A stretch of 64,000 nucleotides of DNA from Cycloclasticus sp. GTDB taxonomy: Bacteria; Pseudomonadota; Gammaproteobacteria; Methylococcales; Cycloclasticaceae. Within the stretch, counting starts at the first letter, position 1. Every line of letters starts with the position of its first letter. Where the stretch lies: NCBI GenBank assembly GCA_040743155.1, contig JBFLJU010000001.1, positions 992,001 to 1,056,000 of the forward strand, in the 5' to 3' direction. The position numbers and the translations under genes are program-made. Of this stretch, positions 1-8,557 are shown piece after piece. The notes beneath the pieces were generated by a model. It worked only from the letters and a program-made list of their open reading frames with translations, was not told the origin of the DNA and searched no databases.

Positions 1-1
1 T

Positions 2-82
2 TCTTCACGTAATAGCTCGTATGGCTCTAGTAGTCGAAGCTCATCCTATTCAAGTTCACGTAGCTTTCGCTCAGGCAAATAA
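2..82 (+). CDS. C-terminal tail of an upstream gene (partial)
   Basis: An open frame enters from the left edge and stops with TAA at 80-82, 12 bases before the next start codon. The 26 visible residues are almost only Ser, Arg, Tyr and Gly and end in SFRSGK. Low-complexity Ser/Arg tails of this kind occur in UPF0441/YgiB-like proteins, which can be found next to DUF350 genes, but too little is visible to name the family. The tight spacing suggests co-transcription with the DUF350 gene. Confidence 0.6.
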   Translation, partial: SSRNSSYGSSSRSSSYSSSRSFRSGK

Positions 83-94
83 GGAGACAAAAAA

Positions 95-994
95 ATGTTA
101 ACCGATTTTATCAATGTAGACGTGAATCTGGCGCTGTATTACCTAGTGGATTTTTTAATTGCAGTGGCGTTATTAACGGCAATACGTTTTCTTGCCGGCT
201 TAGTCAGTAATGTCTCCGCCACAAATGAAATTTCAGATAACGATAATAAAGCGTTTGGGGTCTCCCTGGCCGGTGCAATGATTGCCGTCAGTATTATGCT
301 GATGGGGGTTGTTTCCGGTGATGCCGGTTACAATTTAGCCGACGAAGCGGTGAGCGTGGTTTTATTTGGCACTCTTGGTATCAGCTTAATGTGGGTAACC
401 CGGATGGCTTTTGACCGCATTTCATTCCCAGGTCTCTCTATTCATGAGCAAATCATGAAGGGCAATATGGCGGCGAGCATTATTGATGCCTGTAACATGA
501 TAGCCACGGCGATCATTATAAAGGGTGCAATGATCTGGGTAGATGGCGATATGCAGGCTGCACTGTTGGCGGTGGCGGTTAGTTTTTTTGCTTCACAAAT
601 CATCATGGCGCTGGCCACATTATACCGAGTCAAAGTATATGAAAAGCGTCACGCAGGTGGTCAGCTACACACCGCGATTGAAAACAATAATATTGCCTTA
701 GCGTTGCGCTTTAGTGCTTATCGCATAGGGCTAGCGATAGCCGTTAGCGCCGCTTTCAGCGTAGTTGAGTATGATGCCGATGCTTTCATATTTGTCTTCA
801 GCTTGTGGTTTGCTGCAGCATTGCTGTTATTCGTTTTACTCACCTTAATTGCAATTGTGATGCGCTACGGTGTATTGCATAAGGTCAATGTGGGTGAAGA
901 GGTGGGCCAACAAGGCAATATAGCGGTGGGTGCTATTGAAGGCAGTATTTATATTGTGGTGGGCCTGTTACTGGCTGGACTGATTGGCGCATAA
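95..994 (+). CDS. DUF350 family inner-membrane protein
   Basis: A 299-residue polytopic membrane protein with about eight hydrophobic segments (roughly residues 13-35, 54-74, 88-108, 125-150, 150-175, 203-223, 230-255 and 278-298). The repeated layout of two similar four-helix halves, with GVSLAGAMIAV early and GAIEGSIYIVVG near the end, fits the DUF350 (YjfL) family. The start is supported by an AAGGAG ribosome site eight bases upstream. Molecular function is unknown; family members often sit with YgiB- or spermidine-synthase-like genes, and the Ser-rich gene upstream fits this pattern. Confidence 0.75.
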   Translation: MLTDFINVDVNLALYYLVDFLIAVALLTAIRFLAGLVSNVSATNEISDNDNKAFGVSLAGAMIAVSIMLMGVVSGDAGYNLADEAVSVVLFGTLGISLMWVTRMAFDRISFPGLSIHEQIMKGNMAASIIDACNMIATAIIIKGAMIWVDGDMQAALLAVAVSFFASQIIMALATLYRVKVYEKRHAGGQLHTAIENNNIALALRFSAYRIGLAIAVSAAFSVVEYDADAFIFVFSLWFAAALLLFVLLTLIAIVMRYGVLHKVNVGEEVGQQGNIAVGAIEGSIYIVVGLLLAGLIGA

Positions 995-1173
995 AAAGCA
1001 GCCCATGGCAGGCGACGTTAGCAAACAGGTAAGCTGAACGAAGCAATTTTAATAACGGCTATGTACACCTGTCAGATGACAGCTCCGTACTGCAGCAAAG
1101 CATTTTTAACTCTAACTCGCGATACCTCACCTTATAGTGAGAAATTTCACCGTTTAAATATGATTCAATCTTC

Positions 1174-1836
1174 ATGCGCCTAACACCACGACAACGACTG
1201 CTGCTTTTTATTATCGCCGCTTTTATTGTTGATTATTTACCCTTCATCAATTTGCCATTTTTATGGAGTGAAACTTTTTTTCATGAAATCAGCCATGGCC
1301 TTGCCGCACTCTTCACAGGCGGCTCGATTGATAGTATTACGTTAAACTTTAATGGCTCTGGTCTTTGTACCACCCGTGGCGGGTCAGCTTTTATTATTAG
1401 TTTTTCAGGGTATGCCGGCAGTGCGCTGTGGGGGTTGCTGATTTATAGCGTTGCAGCAACACTATCTAAGCCGAGTGCAAAGGTGATGGTCGGCACCATG
1501 GTAGTCATGCTTGCGGTAACCTTATTATTATGGGCGCGTGACGTGTCGACTATTATTATATTGTTGGTATTATTATTGATGTACGCATTACCCTTGTATA
1601 AATCGCTTTGGTTTAGCGTCACGTTTTTTATTCAGCTGGTCGGTATTTTTGTATTACTGGACGCTATTCGCAGCCCACTGTATTTACTCGATGGACGTGA
1701 TCTTGGCGATGGCGCAAACTTAGCAAGCTATACTTGGTTACCGGAATTTTTTTGGGTCGCCTTATGGTTTACTATTGCGGCTAGTGGTTTAATTGTATTG
1801 TGGAAAAATGGAGTACCTAGACAATATTCAAATTGA
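1174..1836 (+). CDS. M50B-like membrane metalloprotease
   Basis: A 220-residue integral membrane protein with six or so hydrophobic helices. It carries HEISH at residues 37-41, the HExxH zinc site expected of an M50/site-2-type protease, next to the second helix, and a Gly-rich stretch after it. A later acidic motif, LLDGRDLGDGANLA, could give the third zinc ligand. These features fit the peptidase M50B-like family, whose substrates are mostly unknown. The gene stands alone, 180 bases after the DUF350 gene and about 400 before lon. No clear ribosome site precedes the start, so the start is uncertain. Confidence 0.7.
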   Translation: MRLTPRQRLLLFIIAAFIVDYLPFINLPFLWSETFFHEISHGLAALFTGGSIDSITLNFNGSGLCTTRGGSAFIISFSGYAGSALWGLLIYSVAATLSKPSAKVMVGTMVVMLAVTLLLWARDVSTIIILLVLLLMYALPLYKSLWFSVTFFIQLVGIFVLLDAIRSPLYLLDGRDLGDGANLASYTWLPEFFWVALWFTIAASGLIVLWKNGVPRQYSN

Positions 1837-2163
1837 GCTGCCTCTTCTAGCTTGATAGATTCAAATTAGCTCGATGATAAGTAATTATTTGTGCTATTCG
1901 GACGATCATGCTTTTTATGACCAATAAACTTACTGGTTGCCCAGCGGCTCTTTCTGGCTAAATGACGTCAGTTTTTAATGTCTTAAAAAGCTTTTTATTA
2001 AGGTGTTATCCCAGCAATTTCCCCGCCGACTTGTAATTTCCTCATTAACAACCGAAGTTATAAGTAGAGGTTAAGCCTTTATAGAGCCATAAATGTGTTG
2101 ATTCAAGCGGTATTGCAGCCTGTTTGATTAAGAACTAATAATAATACTTTTTATATTTAGCGG

Positions 2164-2190
2164 CTTGAAATTAGTGCCTCATGCCCTAAT
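2164..2190 (+). promoter_or_regulatory. Heat-shock (sigma-32-like) promoter of lon
   Basis: CTTGAAA at 2164-2170 and CCCTAAT at 2184-2190 are separated by 13 bases. This is close to the sigma-32 consensus (CTTGAA, 13-17 bases, CCCCAT-T) and lies about 43 bases upstream of the lon start. lon is a heat-shock gene in related bacteria. The rest of the 396-base gap (1837-2232) shows no gene that I can support. Confidence 0.6.
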
Positions 2191-2232
2191 ATATTAGTTA
2201 ACTTTTATTATTTTCTTTAAGGCGGTACTTCA

Positions 2233-4644
2233 ATGGACGACAAATTAAACCTGACAAACTTACCCATTCTCCCGTTAAGGGATGTGGTCGTGTACCCACA
2301 TATGGTTATCCCACTTTTCGTTGGTCGTGACCGATCTATCCAAGCGATTGATTTGGCTATGGAAGAGAATAAAAAAATTGTTTTAGTTGCGCAAAAGAAT
2401 CCTGATAACGATGACCCTAAAGAGGAAGACCTTTATAGGGTCGGCACCTTAGCCACTATCTTGCAACTTCTCAAGCTACCGGATGGAACTGTAAAGGTAC
2501 TAGTTGAAGGAGAGAAGCGCGTAAAAATAGATAAAATTAATGTCAGTGATAAACTATTTGGTGCTGACGTTGCACTATTAGATGATGAATTAGATCTAGA
2601 AGAGAAAGAGATGGATGTTCTTATAAGAACAGTTACCTCTGCCTTTGAAAGCTACGTTAAATTAAATAAAAAAGTCCCTCCCGAAGTACTAACATCTTTA
2701 TCAGGAATTGATGACTCAGGTCGTCTTGCCGATACCATGTCAGCGCATATGGTGCTTAAGGTTGAAGAGAAACAAAAAATTCTAGAAACCAATAATCTTC
2801 GTGAGCGCCTAGAGCATTTAATGCTATTGATGGAAGGTGAAGTTGATATTCTCGAAATGGAAAAACAAATTCGTAGCCGTGTTAAGCAGCAGATGGAGAA
2901 GAATCAGCGCGAGTATTATTTAAGCGAGCAAATGAAAGCCATTCAAAATGAACTAGGCGATATGGATGAAGCTTCTAATGAAACAGATGAGTTAGAAAAG
3001 AAAATAGCTGACGCAGGAATGTCTAAAGAGGCAAAAGATAAAGCCGAGTCAGAGCTTAACAAATTAAAAATGATGTCGCCGATGTCGGCCGAAGCAAGCG
3101 TTATTAGAAACTATATTGACTGCATGGTCAGTGTTCCTTGGAAGAAACGTAGCCGTATTAGACACGATCTAGTGGCAGCGCAAAAGGTATTGGATGCTGA
3201 TCATTTTGGCCTAGATAAGGTTAAAGAAAGGATTCTAGAATATTTAGCTGTTCAGCAACGTGTAAAAAACATGAAAGGCCCTATTCTTTGTTTAGTGGGA
3301 CCTCCTGGTGTTGGTAAAACATCGTTAGGGCAATCCATTGCCCGTGCAACTAACCGTAAGTTTGTTCGTATGTCACTAGGTGGTGTTCGTGATGAGGCTG
3401 AAATAAGAGGGCACAGACGTACGTATATTGGTTCTATGCCTGGGAAAATTCTACAAAACCTTTCTAAAGTAGAAACCAGGAACCCATTGTTTTTGCTCGA
3501 TGAAATTGACAAGATGGCAATGGATTTTCGCGGTGACCCTGCGTCAGCCTTATTAGAAGTATTGGACCCCGAACAAAACAATACATTTAATGACCATTAT
3601 CTGGAAGTGGATTTTGACTTATCTGAGGTTATGTTTGTTGCAACAGCTAATAGTATGAATATCCCCGGCCCTTTGTTAGACCGTATGGAGGTCATCAACT
3701 TGGCGGGTTATACGGAAGATGAAAAAATCAGCATCAGTGAAAACTATTTAATTAAAAAACAGCTTAAAAATAATGGCCTGAAAGAGTCTGAATTACACAT
3801 CAGTCCGTCAGCAATAAGAGACACCGTTCGCTACTACACCCGTGAAGCGGGCGTCAGGAACATTGATAGAGAAATGTCTAAAATTTGCCGGAAGGTGGTT
3901 AGAGATATTTTATTAAGCAAACCTAAGAAAAAGATTAATATTACATCGCGTAACCTTAATAAGTATTTAGGCGTTAGACGATTTGACTTTGGCCGTGCCG
4001 AAGAGAAAAACCAAGTTGGGCAAGTGACCGGTTTGGCATGGACAGAGGTAGGTGGCGAACTACTAACAATTGAGTCAGCAATAACCGAGGGTAAAGGCAA
4101 GTTAACGCTAACCGGTAAGTTAGGTGATGTGATGCAAGAATCCATTCAAGCTGCGCTAACAGTAGTAAGAAGCCGTGCGGCCACGTTAGGTGTTAAACCA
4201 GATTTTTATCAAAACAACGATATACACGTTCACGTGCCAGAGGGAGCAACACCAAAAGATGGCCCTAGCGCAGGCGTTGGCATGTGTACGGCTTTAGTGT
4301 CTTCTCTAACGGGCATACCCGTTTTAGCAGATGTTGCGATGACAGGTGAAATTACGCTACGTGGTGAGGTATTGCCCATCGGCGGGCTTAAAGAAAAGCT
4401 GCTAGCAGCATTACGAGGCGGCATTACTACGGTTGTTATTCCGCATCAAAATGAAAAGGACTTGGTGGAAATGCCTGCAAACATAAAGCATAATCTAACT
4501 ATTATTCCTGTTCGTTGGATTGATGAAGTACTAGCTGTCGCATTAGAGAGATTGCCAGCCCCACCCAAAGGCAGCGATAAACTGGCTAAAAGTGAGTCAA
4601 AAAAGAAGAAAGCTGTAAAAAACAAAATAATAACAGCACATTAA
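2233..4644 (+). CDS. lon: ATP-dependent Lon protease
   Basis: Lon is the cytoplasmic ATP-driven serine protease that removes misfolded and short-lived regulatory proteins. The 803-residue length is typical. The order is N-terminal substrate domain (about 10-205), coiled linker, AAA+ module with Walker A GPPGVGKT at 356-363 and Walker B LFLLDE at 419-424, then the protease domain. The catalytic pair is Ser679 (in KDGPSAG) and Lys722 (in GGLKEKL), the same numbering as in E. coli. The tail after about residue 780 is Lys-rich. An AAGGCGG ribosome site precedes the start. lon-hupB-ppiD is the standard gammaproteobacterial order. Confidence 0.97.
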   Translation: MDDKLNLTNLPILPLRDVVVYPHMVIPLFVGRDRSIQAIDLAMEENKKIVLVAQKNPDNDDPKEEDLYRVGTLATILQLLKLPDGTVKVLVEGEKRVKIDKINVSDKLFGADVALLDDELDLEEKEMDVLIRTVTSAFESYVKLNKKVPPEVLTSLSGIDDSGRLADTMSAHMVLKVEEKQKILETNNLRERLEHLMLLMEGEVDILEMEKQIRSRVKQQMEKNQREYYLSEQMKAIQNELGDMDEASNETDELEKKIADAGMSKEAKDKAESELNKLKMMSPMSAEASVIRNYIDCMVSVPWKKRSRIRHDLVAAQKVLDADHFGLDKVKERILEYLAVQQRVKNMKGPILCLVGPPGVGKTSLGQSIARATNRKFVRMSLGGVRDEAEIRGHRRTYIGSMPGKILQNLSKVETRNPLFLLDEIDKMAMDFRGDPASALLEVLDPEQNNTFNDHYLEVDFDLSEVMFVATANSMNIPGPLLDRMEVINLAGYTEDEKISISENYLIKKQLKNNGLKESELHISPSAIRDTVRYYTREAGVRNIDREMSKICRKVVRDILLSKPKKKINITSRNLNKYLGVRRFDFGRAEEKNQVGQVTGLAWTEVGGELLTIESAITEGKGKLTLTGKLGDVMQESIQAALTVVRSRAATLGVKPDFYQNNDIHVHVPEGATPKDGPSAGVGMCTALVSSLTGIPVLADVAMTGEITLRGEVLPIGGLKEKLLAALRGGITTVVIPHQNEKDLVEMPANIKHNLTIIPVRWIDEVLAVALERLPAPPKGSDKLAKSESKKKKAVKNKIITAH

Positions 4645-4730
4645 GAGTGAAAATTAGATTGAGATAAGGCATAGTAAAACCATTAAGATCAGCGTTATCT
4701 CAAAAAAGCAGCCTAAAAGCCTTATGGCGC

Positions 4731-4760
4731 TTGACACTGGTAGGGGTGAAAGGATATAAA
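4731..4760 (+). promoter_or_regulatory. Sigma-70 promoter of hupB
   Basis: A perfect -35 TTGACA (4731-4736) and a TATAAA -10 (4755-4760) are 18 bases apart, about 100 bases before hupB. This is the strongest housekeeping promoter match I noticed in the window and suits a very abundant protein. It would also read into the two tRNA genes downstream. Confidence 0.7.
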
Positions 4761-4862
4761 ACCACCCTGTTGAATTTATAGTGTAGTAGATATAACGGAT
4801 TTTAATATCAACAGCTAAAAAACGACTTTAAAAATTATTTATTAATCCTATTGGGGGAATTC

Positions 4863-5135
4863 ATGAACAAATCAGAGCTTATCAACGCAATTGCAGAAGA
4901 ATCAGGACTAACGAAAGCTGACGCAGGTCGCGCACTAGATGCAACACTTACATCAGTAACTAACGCACTTAAAGGCGGCGATTCAATTTCACTTATTGGC
5001 TTCGGTACATTCGCTGTAAAAGAGCGTTCAGCACGAACAGGTCGTAACCCACAGACCGGTGAAACTATCCAAATTAAAGCATCAAAAATTCCTTCATTTA
5101 AAGCTGGCAAAACTTTAAAAGACTCTGTAAACTAG
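4863..5135 (+). CDS. hupB: DNA-binding protein HU
   Basis: HU is the histone-like dimer that bends and compacts DNA. The 90-residue protein starting MNKSELI has the full family length and the beta-arm signature [21 protein letters not shown], where the conserved Pro of the arm tip intercalates into DNA. The frame is open four codons further upstream, but ATG at 4863 gives the canonical N-terminus and is preceded by a GGGGGA ribosome site. It lies directly behind lon, as hupB does in most gammaproteobacteria. Confidence 0.96.
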   Translation: MNKSELINAIAEESGLTKADAGRALDATLTSVTNALKGGDSISLIGFGTFAVKERSARTGRNPQTGETIQIKASKIPSFKAGKTLKDSVN

Positions 5136-5153
5136 CGCCTTCTTCAGGACACA

Positions 5154-5229
5154 GGGTGCTTAGCTCAGCTGGGAGAGCGTCGCCCTTACAAGGCGAATGT
5201 CGGGGGTTCGATCCCCTCAGCACCCACCA
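5154..5229 (+). tRNA. tRNA-Val (anticodon TAC)
   Basis: The gene folds as a 76-base cloverleaf: acceptor arm GGGTGCT pairing with AGCACCC, D-arm GCTC/GAGC, anticodon stem TCGCC/GGCGA with TAC at 5187-5189, a TTCGATC T-loop and an encoded CCA end. It sits 18 bases after hupB and four bases before tRNA-Asp. Confidence 0.97.
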
Positions 5230-5233
5230 AATA

Positions 5234-5310
5234 GGAGTGGTAGTTCAGTTGGTTAGAATACCGGCCTGTCACGCCGGGGGTCGCGGGTTCGAGTCCCGTC
5301 CACTCCGCCA
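5234..5310 (+). tRNA. tRNA-Asp (anticodon GTC)
   Basis: A 77-base cloverleaf with acceptor GGAGTGG/CCACTCC, anticodon stem CCGGC/GCCGG, anticodon GTC at 5268-5270, the T-loop TTCGAGT and an encoded CCA. It is the second gene of a Val-Asp pair and is followed by a terminator. Confidence 0.97.
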
Positions 5311-5316
5311 AAACAA

Positions 5317-5351
5317 CCCTAAGGCCGTTTAAGGTCTTAGGGTTTTTTTTT
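5317..5351 (+). terminator. Rho-independent terminator after tRNA-Asp
   Basis: CCCTAAG pairs with CTTAGGG, extended inward by GCC/GGT around a short loop, and is followed by nine T residues (5343-5351). It closes the hupB-tRNA unit and lies only 24 bases before ppiD. Confidence 0.9.
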
Positions 5352-5375
5352 GAAAATTTTATGTAGGTTATTTTT

Positions 5376-7283
5376 ATGTTAGATAGATTGAGAGTGCATG
5401 TTAAAGGTTGGTTAGGCATCGTTATTCTGATAATGATATCAATACCATTTGCTTTGTTTGGATTGCAAAATTACACCAGTGGCGGTTCTGAGAAACCGGT
5501 AGCTGAAGTTGGTGATTATAAAATTTACCAAGCTGATGCGAATAGAGCGTATCAAAATCGTGTGGCTCAATTAAAGGATCAATACGGAGATCAATATTCC
5601 CCGGATTTATTCAATGAAGAAGCTGTTCGTCAAGAATCTTTAAACCGCTTAGTCCAAGATCAACTTGTGTTACAGACCGTCAGTAATGATGGCTATGTTG
5701 CGTCAAATAAGGCTATTCTTGAGGTCATTTCTAAAATAGATGCGTTTCAGAAAAACGGTCAATTTGATAAGGCAACATATGAGCAGCTTTTACAAGCAAG
5801 AGGCTTAACAACAACGAGTTTTGTAGCGACGATAAGGACCGGAATCGAACGCGATCAATTTATAAACGCGATTGTAGATACGACCTTAGTTGATGATAGC
5901 GAAATAAACGATTTTTATCGTTTGAATAACCAAACAAGAGACATTAAATACTTATCATTGCCCATCTCATCTGTTATTGCTGATGTCGTAGCAACAGAGG
6001 AAGAAATTAATAAAAATTACACTCAGAACGAACACTTATATAAGACACCTGCAGAGGCCTCTATTGATTATGTAGAGCTAAGTTTAGATAACCTTATGCT
6101 AGAAATTAATCCTTCTGAAGAAGAGTTATTGGCCTTTTATGAAAGTGAAAGCCAGTCATTTACTTTAGCCGGGCATCGTCGAGCCAGCCATATACTTTTT
6201 GAAGCAGCAGAGGGGACGAATGAATCTGACGCTGAGAAGAAAAGGTCGCAGGCTGAAAGCGTTTTGAACAGAATAAAAAATGGTGAAGACTTTGCTACAT
6301 TAGCCAGTGAATTTTCTGATGATATTGGTTCCGCTAAAGTTGGTGGTGACTTAGGTATTATTACTGAAGGAATGATGGGAGTGGAGTTTGAGAAAACACT
6401 AGCCTCCCTTCAAGAAGGTGAAGTAAGCGAAGTTTTCCAAACCATTTATGGGTTTCAAATCATAAAGCTGATATCAAAAGAGTCTGACAAGATTCAACCT
6501 TATAAAGATATTGAGAATAAAGTACTCGCGCTTTTTAAATCGACTATTGCTAGCGAAAAATTTTATCAAATGGCCGAGCGCTTTGCCGAATTAAGCTTTG
6601 AAAACCCCGACACTTTAGCACCTATCGTTGATGAGTTAGGTTTGTCGATTCAGCAGCAGGCTAATGTTACAGAGAATAGTGGAGAGGGCATCGCAGCATT
6701 CGACAAAGTTCGTCACGCTACATTTAATGAAGATGTATTAGCGGGTAATAATAGTGATGCAATCGAATTGGCACCAGAACATTTGGTTGCTTTACGTATC
6801 GCTCAACATACACCAGAAGATGTTATGCCGCTGCAAGCAGTAAAGGCGGTGGTTGAATTGTCGGTTAAAAAAGATAAAGCCGTTAAACTCTTAAGCGATA
6901 AGGCTGCCGAGATGCTGGCTAAAGCTAAAACGGGTGTGCCGATTAAAGAATTAGCATCGTTGGATGGCACTAGTTTAGTTGATGTTGGCCCAGTGACAAG
7001 AAATGAGCAGTCCGTCCCCGCGGTGTTACTGAGAGACACCTTTAGCATGTCTCACCCAGTTGATGGCAAGCCATCCTTTAAACAAACTACATTGGATAAT
7101 GGTGACGTCGCAATTATTGAGCTAAGAAAGATTGCAGATGGTGACGAGACTGATATTACTGAGTCTTCACGAGAATCCTTTAAGAATTTCTTGTCGCGTT
7201 TAACCGGCGAAGTGACGTTGGCGGCATCGCTCGCAAATTTAAGCGTTGAGACCGATGTTGTTCTTGCAAATCAGCCTGAATAA
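5376..7283 (+). CDS. ppiD: Periplasmic folding chaperone / peptidyl-prolyl isomerase PpiD
   Basis: PpiD is anchored in the inner membrane at the SecYEG exit and assists folding of secreted proteins. The 635-residue protein has one N-terminal transmembrane helix (about 13-32, after a short basic start), a SurA_N-like chaperone region, one parvulin domain (about 265-365, beginning GHRRASHILF and ending YGFQIIKL) and a C-terminal chaperone region. Length and architecture match the family. A GTAGG ribosome site lies upstream. The symporter gene follows after five bases. Confidence 0.93.
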   Translation: MLDRLRVHVKGWLGIVILIMISIPFALFGLQNYTSGGSEKPVAEVGDYKIYQADANRAYQNRVAQLKDQYGDQYSPDLFNEEAVRQESLNRLVQDQLVLQTVSNDGYVASNKAILEVISKIDAFQKNGQFDKATYEQLLQARGLTTTSFVATIRTGIERDQFINAIVDTTLVDDSEINDFYRLNNQTRDIKYLSLPISSVIADVVATEEEINKNYTQNEHLYKTPAEASIDYVELSLDNLMLEINPSEEELLAFYESESQSFTLAGHRRASHILFEAAEGTNESDAEKKRSQAESVLNRIKNGEDFATLASEFSDDIGSAKVGGDLGIITEGMMGVEFEKTLASLQEGEVSEVFQTIYGFQIIKLISKESDKIQPYKDIENKVLALFKSTIASEKFYQMAERFAELSFENPDTLAPIVDELGLSIQQQANVTENSGEGIAAFDKVRHATFNEDVLAGNNSDAIELAPEHLVALRIAQHTPEDVMPLQAVKAVVELSVKKDKAVKLLSDKAAEMLAKAKTGVPIKELASLDGTSLVDVGPVTRNEQSVPAVLLRDTFSMSHPVDGKPSFKQTTLDNGDVAIIELRKIADGDETDITESSRESFKNFLSRLTGEVTLAASLANLSVETDVVLANQPE

Positions 7284-7288
7284 GTAAA

Positions 7289-8551
7289 GTGAAACTTCAT
7301 TGGCAAATTTTCATAGCGATTGGACTGGCCGTTATTGCCGGTATTTTAACGGGTGAAACGGCTGGTATAGGCTCACTTCGGTTTTATGACGTTTATGTGT
7401 TTTTAGGAACCTTGTTCCTTAATGCACTAAAAATGTTGATTGTCCCTCTCATATTGTCTTCCATCATCTGTGGCATCGGTAATATGGGAAATTTAGGCGG
7501 CTTAGGTCGTCTGGGTGGAAAAACAATTGCATATTACCTTTCAACCAGTGTGATCGCCATTTTGATTGGCTTAGCACTGGTTAATATTGTCGAGCCTGGG
7601 GTGATTGATGGCGAACCTGTCCGTGACAGAGTTGGATTAACGGAAGATATTAGTGATATTGCGTCAAAAATTGAAGGCAAAGGAGCAGGGGACTTAACAG
7701 GCATATTCTTACGCATGGTTCCAACTAATATCGTTGCTGCGGCTGCGAATGGTCAAATGTTGGGTTTAATTTTCTTTGGCTTGTTGTTTGGCTACTTTTT
7801 GACTCAAATAGTCGAACAAAGAAAGGCTGTCTTGCTAACTTTTTGGAACGCCATTCTTGATGTCATGATGAAAATGACCGACTGGGTGATGAAATTCGCA
7901 CCGGTGGGAGTGTTTGGGCTTGTGGCTAAAGTAGTTGCATCAACGGGACTAGCGGTGTTTTTACCGCTGGCCTATTTCTTTTTTACCGTAATAGCGGCTT
8001 TAGCGGTTCATTTGTTCGTCGTAATGCCCTTAGCGTTGAAGTATTTGGGTCGAGTAAAACCGTTACGCCATTACAAGGCGATGACGCCAGCGTTATTAAC
8101 ATCATTTTCCACCAGCTCTTCATCGGCTACATTGCCTATTACCTTAGAATGTGTTGAAAAAAATGCCGGCGTTTCTAATAGGACCAGTAGTTTTGTGTTG
8201 CCCTTAGGTGCCACCATTAATATGGATGGCACTGCGCTATATGAGTGTGTGGCGGCGATGTTTATTGCCCAAGCCTATGGTTTGGACTTAGGCTTCACAG
8301 AACAGTTTCTTATTGTGATCACCGCATTGGTTACCTCCATTGGCGTTGCGGGCATTCCTGCGGCGAGCCTTGTTGCCATCAGCATTATCTTGGTAACCAT
8401 TGGTTTACCTTTAGAAGGTATTGGTCTAATCCTAGCTGTAGATCGAGTGCTTGATATGTGCAGAACGAGTGTTAACGTGTTCAGTGATTCATGTGGTGCG
8501 GTTATTATTGCACGCAGCGAAGGCGAGGATCAGGTTCTACGCTCGAATTAA
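7289..8551 (+). CDS. Dicarboxylate/amino acid:cation symporter (DAACS family)
   Basis: A 420-residue secondary transporter of the GltP/DctA family, taking up acidic amino acids or C4-dicarboxylates with Na+ or H+. The family marks are the Ser-rich hairpin STSSSSATLP at 274-283 and NMDGT at 311-315, which form the substrate and ion sites, followed by a second re-entrant loop around GIPAAS. The start is a GTG. The preceding gene stops five bases upstream and the next starts six bases downstream, so it is probably expressed with the peptide transporter. I cannot tell glutamate from dicarboxylate specificity. Confidence 0.88.
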   Translation: MKLHWQIFIAIGLAVIAGILTGETAGIGSLRFYDVYVFLGTLFLNALKMLIVPLILSSIICGIGNMGNLGGLGRLGGKTIAYYLSTSVIAILIGLALVNIVEPGVIDGEPVRDRVGLTEDISDIASKIEGKGAGDLTGIFLRMVPTNIVAAAANGQMLGLIFFGLLFGYFLTQIVEQRKAVLLTFWNAILDVMMKMTDWVMKFAPVGVFGLVAKVVASTGLAVFLPLAYFFFTVIAALAVHLFVVMPLALKYLGRVKPLRHYKAMTPALLTSFSTSSSSATLPITLECVEKNAGVSNRTSSFVLPLGATINMDGTALYECVAAMFIAQAYGLDLGFTEQFLIVITALVTSIGVAGIPAASLVAISIILVTIGLPLEGIGLILAVDRVLDMCRTSVNVFSDSCGAVIIARSEGEDQVLRSN

Positions 8552-8557
8552 ATCACC

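Noticed and set aside
3252-4424. Three minus-strand frames within lon
   Set aside because: Shadows of a strongly conserved gene on the opposite strand.
5186-5419. Minus-strand frame over the two tRNA genes (77 residues)
   Set aside because: It is antisense to tRNA-Val and tRNA-Asp and gives the well-known spurious tRNA-derived peptide (GLEPATPGVTGRYSNQLNYH and similar).
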